Program-made: the position numbers and the translations under genes | The notes under the pieces: model-generated | What the model was told of the DNA's origin: nothing | Seen by the model: the letters and a program-made list of their open reading frames with translations, nothing else | The model's database searches: none | Part shown: positions 57,528 through 64,000 of the stretch, in pieces | How positions within the stretch are numbered: the stretch's first letter is position 1 | How the letters are laid out: the number at the start of each line of letters is the position of its first letter | Source: Flavobacterium sp. | GTDB taxonomy: Bacteria > Bacteroidota > Bacteroidia > Flavobacteriales > Flavobacteriaceae | NCBI GenBank assembly: GCA_030153045.1 | Contig: JASLID010000038.1 | Coordinates: 45,263-109,262, forward strand | Length of the DNA stretch: 64,000 nt | Direction: 5' to 3'

Positions 57528-59452
57528 TAATACACTACGGTTGGTTTGATAAAGATGTGTAATTTAGAAGTAGATCTTTCTTTTATTCTGTTGCTAAAAA
57601 ACCATTTTAAAACAGGGATTCTTGAAAGTAAAGGAGTACCCGTTCCAGCATCTTCTCTTTTCAATTCGTCTAATCCACCTAATAAAATCATTTCTCCGTT
57701 TTTAACACGAACCAATGACTCAAATTTTTGAGTTACTTTTCCTGGAGGAGCTGTTTCTCCTGCTCTTCCAGTGAAGGCACTTTTTTCAACAGTAATGGTC
57801 AAAGTAACATTTTCATCAGTAGATACAAATGGCTTTATATTTACTGATAAATTGGCATCGGTTGGCACCCATCTTCCTGATTGTAAAATGTTGTTACCTA
57901 TACTGTTATTGCTTAAAATTTGATTGTTTTGCTCAAAATAATACTTACTTTCTCCAATAGAAAGCTTAGCATCATGGCCGCTAATTGTTGCTATTTTAGG
58001 AGTCGATTCTAATTTTAAAATAGAGTTGTCTTCTAATAACTTTAAATTCATATAAAAGTTCTCAGTTACTTTTCCCAACTTAAAAATTCCCCAACCATTA
58101 AAAGCATTAATTAAACTATTGATAGAAGACGAATTTACATCAACCCCTGCTGGGGTTGTATTTGGAAACAACACACCGTTCAAATCTTGTTGTTTTAGTT
58201 TATCTAAACCGGCTTTCATTCCTGCTTGCACACTATGGCCTTTGTTATACTGGGCAATAATTACTTCTATTTGCACCATAGGAACTACTTTGTCTATTTG
58301 TTTGATGTAGATTTTTAATTCTTCTAATGCTGTTCTAGAACCTGAAACAATTAATCCATTTAATTCTACAAATTCTTTTATTTCAAGCTTTTCAGTAAAT
58401 ACTTTTGGTAACGATTGAACTACAGTTTCGATAGAACGATTTTCTAACTGAATCATTTCTGTAGCACGCAAACTTTCTGTAACCTGTTCGCCTATTAAAT
58501 ATAAATTATCTTGTTTGCGATAGGTGTATTTTTTTCCTTTAAAAATGTTATCCAACAATTGATCGAAAGTTAAATTTTCGGCCGAAAGTGTTGTTTTTTC
58601 ATTTTCAGGCTTGTTGTACATAAAGTAATTGATATGTAGTTTTTCGGCCGCTTCTGTTAATAAATCGGATGCATCGGCCACATTAGCTTTTACTGATAGA
58701 AAGCCTGATTTGTCTAAATCAACTTCATAGTATCCAGGCTCGTCATTTCTAACTTTTCCTTTTTTTGGTTTTTGATTACTATTACTTGAAGCTGTATTAG
58801 CACTACTTACTTCTTTATTTTTTTCGATATAATAAAACCCATTATCATCTTTGGTCGCAATTAAATCATTTGATTTTGCCATCATTTCAACCACTTGATC
58901 AAAGGGTCTGTTCAAGATATATGAAGACACCTTCATTCCTTTTATATCTGGAGCCAATATTAAGTTCTTCCCTGACTTGTCTATGATTGCTTTTGCAACT
59001 GCTGGTATCGAATCGTTTTCTAATTTTATAGAAAGAAAATCATTTTGAGGATTGTAACTTACATCGATAACCTTTGGCAATTTCTTTTCTATGATTTTGA
59101 CTTCTTTGCGCTTTTTGAACACAATAATATTGTTCATAAACTCAACTTCCAAATCATATTTTTGAACCAAATGCAAGAAAACATCTTTAACGGTTACGTC
59201 AAAGAAATTATTGACAATGGTTTGGTCCAATGAATTTTCCACATCAATGTTTAATTGGTGCTCTTCGGCAATTGAAGAAATAAAATCATGTAAGGTAAGT
59301 CCTGAAACATCAATTTTAAGCACTTCATTAATTCCTTTTTTTTGCTTAGCCAATTCATCGAATTTAGCACTCAACACATTGATATCCTGTTGGGCAGCAA
59401 CAAGATTGGTAAATAATAATCCTAAAAGTAAGTAGGTGATTTTTTTAAACAT
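57527..59452 (-). CDS. Type II secretion/pilus secretin (GspD/PilQ family)
   Basis: A 641-residue protein with a signal peptide ending Val-Ala-Ala-Gln, an STN/N0 domain (about 45-115), N1-type domains, then the secretin domain (about 440-640) with Val-Pro-Met-Val-Gln-Ile-Glu-Val-Ile-Ile, Ser-Thr-Pro-Lys-Ile-Ala-Thr and the final Gly-Glu-Met-Ile-Leu-Leu-Gly-Gly-Leu ... Gly-Thr-Pro-Leu-Leu-Ser-Arg-Ile-Pro-Val-Leu. It forms the outer-membrane gate. The S-domain for a pilotin is not evident. Confidence 0.9.
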   Translation of the reverse strand: MFKKITYLLLGLLFTNLVAAQQDINVLSAKFDELAKQKKGINEVLKIDVSGLTLHDFISSIAEEHQLNIDVENSLDQTIVNNFFDVTVKDVFLHLVQKYDLEVEFMNNIIVFKKRKEVKIIEKKLPKVIDVSYNPQNDFLSIKLENDSIPAVAKAIIDKSGKNLILAPDIKGMKVSSYILNRPFDQVVEMMAKSNDLIATKDDNGFYYIEKNKEVSSANTASSNSNQKPKKGKVRNDEPGYYEVDLDKSGFLSVKANVADASDLLTEAAEKLHINYFMYNKPENEKTTLSAENLTFDQLLDNIFKGKKYTYRKQDNLYLIGEQVTESLRATEMIQLENRSIETVVQSLPKVFTEKLEIKEFVELNGLIVSGSRTALEELKIYIKQIDKVVPMVQIEVIIAQYNKGHSVQAGMKAGLDKLKQQDLNGVLFPNTTPAGVDVNSSSINSLINAFNGWGIFKLGKVTENFYMNLKLLEDNSILKLESTPKIATISGHDAKLSIGESKYYFEQNNQILSNNSIGNNILQSGRWVPTDANLSVNIKPFVSTDENVTLTITVEKSAFTGRAGETAPPGKVTQKFESLVRVKNGEMILLGGLDELKREDAGTGTPLLSRIPVLKWFFSNRIKERSTSKLHIFIKPTVVY

Positions 59453-59454
59453 GA

Positions 59455-60858
59455 TTACATATTAATTAATACGGCATATATTTCGTCTAATGAAGTTTCG
59501 CCATTGGCAAGTAAATCAAACGCTTTATTAGCTAATGACTGATGCTTTGTATCATCAGAATATATTTTGGAAACGGTGTTGTTTTTTATTTGCTCTGCAA
59601 TGTCATTGTTGATGTTAACTACTTCATATAGCGCCGTTCTTCCACTGTACCCAGTATGAAAACACTGATTGCAACCGACAGCTTTATGGTAGCTTTTTAT
59701 TTCATAAGGAAGTGTATAATTTGAAGGAAAATCTTCAACATTACTTGGCACTTCTGTTTTACAATGATTACACAATTTTCTAACCAAACGCTGGGCTAAT
59801 GACAGATTTAATGTTTCGGCAATTAGATAAGACGGAACACCCATGTCAATCAGTCTTGAAATCGTCCCGACAGCCGAGTTGGTATGTATGGTTGACAACA
59901 CCAAATGCCCTGTTAAAGATGCTCGAATGGCCATTAAAGCAGTTTCAGAATCTCGAATCTCTCCCAACATAATTACATCAGGATCCTGACGCAAAAATGA
60001 TTTTAATGCTGAGGCAAAAGTCAAACCAATATCTTCTTTCAATTGCACCTGATTGATTCCTTTTAAGGTATACTCAATAGGATCTTCAACCGTTACAATA
60101 TTCCTTTTGGTGTCATTTAATAATTTAAGTGTCGCATACAACGTGGTGGTTTTACCCGAACCTGTTGGGCCACTAATTAAAATAATTCCGTTAGGTTTTT
60201 TTACGGCCTCAAGATACTTTTCTAATTCTTCATCTTGAAAACCAAGAGCCGTTAAATCAATATTAGAAGCATCTTGTCCTAACAAACGCATTACGATTTT
60301 TTCGCCATACAATGTTGGCAAGATAGAAACCCTGATGTCGAATGTATCGTTAGTAATACGTCCGTCTTGAGGCAAACGCTTTTCGGTGATATTCAGTTTG
60401 GCTTTAATCTTTACTTTATTCACCAATTCTAAATAATTGTCTCTTTCTATTTTGTAACGTTCAATTAATTGTCCGTCAATTCTAAATCTAATTCGTGCCG
60501 ATTGCTCGTACACTTCAAAATGAATATCACTGCATTTAAGTGACTTCGCTTCGGTTAAAAGGCTTTCAAGAAAATCACTTTTGTCGACTGAAAACGATTT
60601 ACTGGTTTGAAATTGCCTTTCCTTTCTGTAATAAATGGACAATGCTTTTTCAATCGCTGAGGCGCTTGTTTGTGAAAAAATAATATTTTTCCCCAATAAC
60701 AATTCTAATTCCTCTGCAATCTCGCTTTGGTTTTTAGCATCATCAACAAACAACTCCAATTCATGGGTTGTGCTGTTTTTAGGCACTACTCTGTAATGAT
60801 TGGCCAAATCACTAGAAATGGCGTGTTGCAAATCGGGGGTGATTACAATTTCTACCAT
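59455..60858 (-). CDS. GspE/PilB-type secretion ATPase
   Basis: A 467-residue ATPase: N-terminal domain for platform binding, Walker A Gly-Pro-Thr-Gly-Ser-Gly-Lys-Thr-Thr (about 228-236), Asp box, Walker B Pro-Asp-Val-Ile-Met-Leu-Gly-Glu-Ile-Arg, His box Gly-His-Leu-Val-Leu-Ser-Thr-Ile-His-Thr-Asn, and a zinc tetracysteine (Cys-Asn-His-Cys ... Cys-Asn-Gln-Cys). The four cysteines mark assembly ATPases of the GspE/PilB type, not retraction ATPases. Starts at the stop of the preceding gene. Confidence 0.93.
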   Translation of the reverse strand: MVEIVITPDLQHAISSDLANHYRVVPKNSTTHELELFVDDAKNQSEIAEELELLLGKNIIFSQTSASAIEKALSIYYRKERQFQTSKSFSVDKSDFLESLLTEAKSLKCSDIHFEVYEQSARIRFRIDGQLIERYKIERDNYLELVNKVKIKAKLNITEKRLPQDGRITNDTFDIRVSILPTLYGEKIVMRLLGQDASNIDLTALGFQDEELEKYLEAVKKPNGIILISGPTGSGKTTTLYATLKLLNDTKRNIVTVEDPIEYTLKGINQVQLKEDIGLTFASALKSFLRQDPDVIMLGEIRDSETALMAIRASLTGHLVLSTIHTNSAVGTISRLIDMGVPSYLIAETLNLSLAQRLVRKLCNHCKTEVPSNVEDFPSNYTLPYEIKSYHKAVGCNQCFHTGYSGRTALYEVVNINNDIAEQIKNNTVSKIYSDDTKHQSLANKAFDLLANGETSLDEIYAVLINM

Positions 60859-61334
60859 TATGCTAAAGTGAATTTATAGGTTGTAAAAGGCAATGCATCT
60901 AGAATCATTACAATAAACAACAATAATGAAGAGAATCCTGCCAGCGGAACTGTATTGTGATTGCTATATTTTTTTAACGACAATTGCATTAGTACTGCAA
61001 ATAACATGGAAGCTATAAAAAATACAGCATATTGTTTTACATTAAAAAACGGTGTAATAGCAAGATAAAACAAGACATCGCCCAACCCAAAATAATGATC
61101 TAAAGGATTTAAAAAGGCTTTGGCTTTAATACTCATGTAGAGTACTAAAAAAGACAAAACAATACTAAAAAAAGCTGCGTTTACAAGAATGATTTTGTAA
61201 TTCACAAATCCATTCATAAGATATATTCCCGCACCAAAAACAAGCAATGGAAGCAATACATGTATTCTTCTATACTTCCAATCTTGCCAAAGCATGATTA
61301 GCAAACACAATAACAAACTCCCTTGTAGTAGCAT
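60858..61334 (-). CDS. Prepilin peptidase A24 catalytic domain (GspO-like)
   Basis: A 158-residue polytopic protein with the two catalytic aspartates of A24 peptidases: Trp-Gln-Asp-Trp-Lys-Tyr-Arg (residue about 17) and Gly-Leu-Gly-Asp-Val (GxGD). It lacks the N-terminal methyltransferase domain of classical PilD, as in short archaeal or TadV-like enzymes. It would process the pseudopilin encoded directly upstream. Confidence 0.85.
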   Translation of the reverse strand: MLLQGSLLLCLLIMLWQDWKYRRIHVLLPLLVFGAGIYLMNGFVNYKIILVNAAFFSIVLSFLVLYMSIKAKAFLNPLDHYFGLGDVLFYLAITPFFNVKQYAVFFIASMLFAVLMQLSLKKYSNHNTVPLAGFSSLLLFIVMILDALPFTTYKFTLA

Positions 61335-61769
61335 TTATTCTTTGGTAACTTCCGTTAAGAGTTTTTTATTGTCTATTTCCCATGTATTGAAAGCACCATC
61401 ACTATCAAGATCAGAAACTGCAGTAGCTCTTGCCATAAACGAATCGTCAGTAGCTTCTACAATTTCAATTTTATACACGGCTTGCCCGCCCTCGTCTACT
61501 GTTGGTTCTTGTTCGAAACCTAATTCTTCAAGACTTGACGAATACTTGGAATGGCGATAGAAATGGCTTTTTTCTAAACCATAGACCTGATTTAACATCG
61601 CCTGTGCTTCAATGGCTTTGGCTTGACCAATTACCGAAGTTTGATTAGGCAATACCATAAGCAACAAGATACCTATAATGCACAACACAATTAGAATCTC
61701 AGTCAAAGAGTAAGCTTTAACAGACGCACCCTTTATTTTATTGATAATGTTATATTTAGGAGTTTTCAT
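61335..61769 (-). CDS. Major pseudopilin, GspG-like
   Basis: A 144-residue protein with a basic leader, then Lys-Ala-Tyr-Ser-Leu-Thr-Glu-Ile-Leu-Ile-Val-Leu, the type IV prepilin signal with Glu at +5, and a hydrophobic helix. The usual Gly before the cleavage site is Ala here (Ala/Tyr). The C-terminal part has Asp-Ser-Asp-Gly-Ala-Phe-Asn-Thr-Trp-Glu-Ile, close to the calcium loop of GspG. First gene of the secretion operon. Confidence 0.85.
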   Translation of the reverse strand: MKTPKYNIINKIKGASVKAYSLTEILIVLCIIGILLLMVLPNQTSVIGQAKAIEAQAMLNQVYGLEKSHFYRHSKYSSSLEELGFEQEPTVDEGGQAVYKIEIVEATDDSFMARATAVSDLDSDGAFNTWEIDNKKLLTEVTKE

Positions 61770-61790
61770 ATACTGATTTTACAAAACGCG

Positions 61791-61798
61791 CAAAAATA
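61791..61798 (-). promoter_or_regulatory. -7 box of the secretion operon
   Basis: On the minus strand TATTTTTG fits TAnnTTTG, 22 bp before the pseudopilin ATG. The -33 element is not a clear TTTG. Confidence 0.5.
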
Positions 61799-61867
61799 CA
61801 AATCTTATTGAATTCATAACGATTAAATCCTATAAATTTAGCATTATAAATTGCGTTAAAACAAAAA

Positions 61868-61905
61868 AGAATAAACGACAACAAAATTACATTCTGTTGT
61901 CGTTT
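61868..61905 (-). terminator. Intrinsic terminator after the fibre-like gene
   Basis: An 11-bp perfect stem AAACGACAACA/TGTTGTCGTTT (61873-61883 and 61895-61905). On the minus strand it is followed by CTTTTTTG, so it ends the gene at 61946. Confidence 0.85.
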
Positions 61906-61945
61906 AATAAAGCAAAAACATTAGTTTCTGTATTTCAAAAAAATA

Positions 61946-63475
61946 TTATTTTTTTTCTAATAAAGCTTTCATTTGTGCTTTTAATTCTTGAATTTCCTTA
62001 TTCTGTTGAATTAAATAAAGTGTCAATTCTTCTATTTTTTCTTGTTGAATTCTAGCCATTTCACCAAGTTCCAACCCTTTTTCAGTTACTTCTTTAGCAG
62101 AAGGAACATTAGGTAAATGTTTGTTCTCGTTGATAAAAGTCTCCACTTCAGCTAATGGGCGAAGTTTATACTCTTTTTCGAAAACATAATCGGCCCAAGT
62201 GTTATATACTTTTATTTCTTCAGCTCTAATTTTACCTTTTACTGAAAGTCTGTATGTCTTATTGTCTGTAGCATCTAGAAAAGTTGCAGTCCCAATACCT
62301 AAATTTGTATCCATAAATACATCACTGTTAAATTTTGACGTACCTGTTTTTACCCAAAAGTTATGAGCAACTGGCCAAACAGCTGTTCCTCCAACAGTTA
62401 AAAACGACCCTGGTTTTGCTAAATCAAAAAAAGCATTTGTCCCATCTTCATATACTGAAAATACTTGGCTTTGCGTTTTATCTTGTAGTAAAAAATGACT
62501 TGAACCGCCTGTATATGCTTGATGCCTTAATCTATTGGCATCATTTCTATCTTCTATAGCAAAAAAAGTATGTGCTTGTGGAAAAACATTTGATTTTGCC
62601 CTATCTAGAAATGTTAACAATCTGTTTCCTGCACTACCTGGGTCAGTACCCCCAACTAAAGCTCCAACGTTTAACATTCTTCCATCTTGTGTTGCTTCTT
62701 CAGTATTAGCATAAACCTTATTATCTAAAGGCCCTGCAATTTCAAGTTTTCCTCTATTTAAAGCAGTTACCCCAACACCAACTTTTCCCATTGACACAAG
62801 ATTACCTTCAATTAATGCATTACCAGTAGCCGGAGCACTAGGAGATGCGCAAGTTCCATTTTTTACAATCAATTTATAACTGTCTCTTTCAGGAGTAGCC
62901 TCATAACTCGCACCTATAATCATTCTTGTATTCGTTTCTGGAAAAGTAATATGATTATAATTACAGTCGTTAACAGTAGATTCCGCTACTTTAAAAACTG
63001 CTTTTTGTCTGTTATCAGAAATTAGAAAAAAACTCTCCCCTCCAGTTTTTGCATAATGCCTTAATCTATTGGCATCCTTTCTATCTTCAATGCTAAACCA
63101 AGTTTCAGCTTGAGGCCTAACATTTGAAACAGGCATATCAGCAAAAGTTAACAATCTAAAATATTCATCTCTATAGGCTCCAATATTCAATAATAGTGAT
63201 TTTTTAAAACCATCACTAAAGTCAACAAAATTCTGACCATCAACAAGAGCCGGAATCTCAAGTTTAGCATTGGGTGTCGATGTTCCAATTCCAACATTCC
63301 CACTAACACCATCTATTAACACTTCTGAATTTTCAGCCTGAAAGGTTAAATTATTACCTTTCATCGTCATTATTCTATTTTTTGTCAATGTACCATCGGT
63401 ATTGTAAATATTTTCTGTTTGTGCATTTGATACAAATCCAGAGATTGTTAAAAGGAGTACAAGTGTTTTTTTCAT
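61946..63475 (-). CDS. Secreted fibre-like protein with duplicated domain
   Basis: About 509 residues from the ATG at 63475; an upstream extension would precede the signal peptide (Lys-Lys-Thr-Leu-Val ... Ser-Asn-Ala-Gln). After the signal comes Gly-Asn-Val-Gly-Ile-Gly-Thr-Ser-Thr-Pro, then two related units of about 110 residues, each with Asp-Ala-Asn-Arg-Leu-Arg-His and Gly-Gly-(Glu/Ser)-Ser-(Phe/His)-Phe-Leu. The C-terminus has His-Leu-Pro-Asn-Val-Pro-Ser-Ala-Lys-Glu-Val and a coiled coil, common in Bacteroidota fibre-like surface proteins. Function unknown. Confidence 0.7.
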   Translation of the reverse strand: MKKTLVLLLTISGFVSNAQTENIYNTDGTLTKNRIMTMKGNNLTFQAENSEVLIDGVSGNVGIGTSTPNAKLEIPALVDGQNFVDFSDGFKKSLLLNIGAYRDEYFRLLTFADMPVSNVRPQAETWFSIEDRKDANRLRHYAKTGGESFFLISDNRQKAVFKVAESTVNDCNYNHITFPETNTRMIIGASYEATPERDSYKLIVKNGTCASPSAPATGNALIEGNLVSMGKVGVGVTALNRGKLEIAGPLDNKVYANTEEATQDGRMLNVGALVGGTDPGSAGNRLLTFLDRAKSNVFPQAHTFFAIEDRNDANRLRHQAYTGGSSHFLLQDKTQSQVFSVYEDGTNAFFDLAKPGSFLTVGGTAVWPVAHNFWVKTGTSKFNSDVFMDTNLGIGTATFLDATDNKTYRLSVKGKIRAEEIKVYNTWADYVFEKEYKLRPLAEVETFINENKHLPNVPSAKEVTEKGLELGEMARIQQEKIEELTLYLIQQNKEIQELKAQMKALLEKK

Positions 63476-63916
63476 AGTTTTTGCTAATTTGAGTGCAAAA
63501 GTATACTTTTTGCGCAAAAAAATAATAATTAATTTAACATTTTTTTCCTAATAAATTTCGAATAATTATTTTTTAATTAATCATATTTATAATTCAAAAA
63601 TTCTAACTTTTTTACGGTTAAGATTTTGAGTTTTAATTTCCTTTAAAATTGAGAAAATTAAGAATCCGCACTCATTAGCATCCCTAAAAATAAATCTGGT
63701 AAAATCCCAACACTTTACAGCATATTGTTAGTTAGAAGCTAACTTCTAAACTTAGTTTTAACAACTTCAAATTAACAGTAACGTAAAAAAAGCTTACATT
63801 TAGCTTATCATTTACGTTTTGAGATTGAATTTTGTTGCAAAATTTGTTGCAAAAAAAGAAGCTAAAAATACCTTATTATGCAAAAATAAATGATATTTTA
63901 GCGTGCATATGTTCTT
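63476..63916. other. AT-rich intergenic region
   Basis: No gene is seen. On the minus strand TACTTTTG (just upstream of 63475) fits TAnnTTTG and may start the fibre-like gene. A hairpin TTAGAAG-CTAA-CTTCTAA lies near 63735-63752, and TTTGTTGCAAAA is present twice near 63830-63858. I see no RNA gene. Confidence 0.5.
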
Positions 63917-64000
63917 TTAAATAACGGCATTGAAGCTACTCAGATTACTATCCTTTTGGAAGTCTAGTACCAAACCGTCACGGGTCAACACCAGCCTACC
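63917..64000 (-). CDS. Partial 3' end of an unidentified gene
   Basis: A minus-strand frame entering from the right edge gives 27 residues (ending Asn-Leu-Ser-Ser-Phe-Asn-Ala-Val-Ile) before TAA. Base composition is more GC-rich than the adjoining gap, which supports coding, but the piece is too short to identify. Confidence 0.3.
   Translation of the reverse strand, partial: GRLVLTRDGLVLDFQKDSNLSSFNAVI

Noticed and set aside
63830..63858. Repeated TTTGTTGCAAAA near the right edge as an attachment core
   Set aside because: No integrase gene or tRNA end is visible in the window, so an att site cannot be supported.

Overview
The window is AT-rich DNA from a Bacteroidota genome, most likely Flavobacterium or a close relative. 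Reasons: promoters of the TTTG / TAnnTTTG type, near absence of Shine-Dalgarno sites, lipoprotein and Sec signals ending in AQ, a GYDIA-type GHMP kinase next to HMG-CoA reductase, and typical Bacteroidota POT, DPP and LptC genes.

Bases 1 to about 28,610 are the right-hand 28.6 kb of a Mu-like (transposable) myophage prophage. The transposase end lies to the left of the window. Part one (1-5,500, + strand) holds small early and middle genes (DUF3164, GemA-like, a replication-initiator-like protein, many tiny membrane or zinc-ribbon proteins) and a short DNA-binding protein that may switch on late genes. Part two (5,508-12,102) is a leftward block: terminase small and large subunits, gp36/gp37-like proteins, gpG, portal and MuF. 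Part three (12,283-27,682, + strand) is a rightward block: protease/scaffold, capsid, amidase, spanin, sheath, tube, tail chaperone G/GT, tape measure, hub, spike, baseplate, fibres and a holin candidate. The blocks diverge from 180 bp rich in inverted repeats. At the right end, where Mu carries mom, sits a thymidylate-synthase-family enzyme in which the substrate-discriminating Asn is Asp, as in dCMP hydroxymethylases. Its leader has nested, mutually exclusive inverted repeats.

Two classical A_AAA_AAG -1 frameshift signals are visible. One is the expected tail-chaperone site. The other lies at the portal stop codon and would make a portal-MuF fusion.

The prophage ends inside the signal-peptide region of a TPR histidine kinase (28,615), so the host gene has lost its 5' end here. 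It is followed by a second sensor kinase (Reg_prop propeller) with a near-duplicate PAS-HisKA-HATPase module and two stand-alone receiver proteins.

The rest is chromosome: comEC; a leftward cluster of a dipeptidyl peptidase IV, three POT peptide transporters and two thioredoxin-like proteins; HMG-CoA reductase and a GHMP kinase (mevalonate route); a leftward envelope cluster (PpiD-like PPIase, LptC, outer-membrane porin, CoaX); tRNA-Phe; an eight-gene type II secretion/type IV pilus-like operon (pseudopilin, A24 peptidase, GspE, GspD, GspL/PilN-like, PilO-like, lipoprotein, GspC-like) without a visible gspF; and a secreted fibre-like protein.
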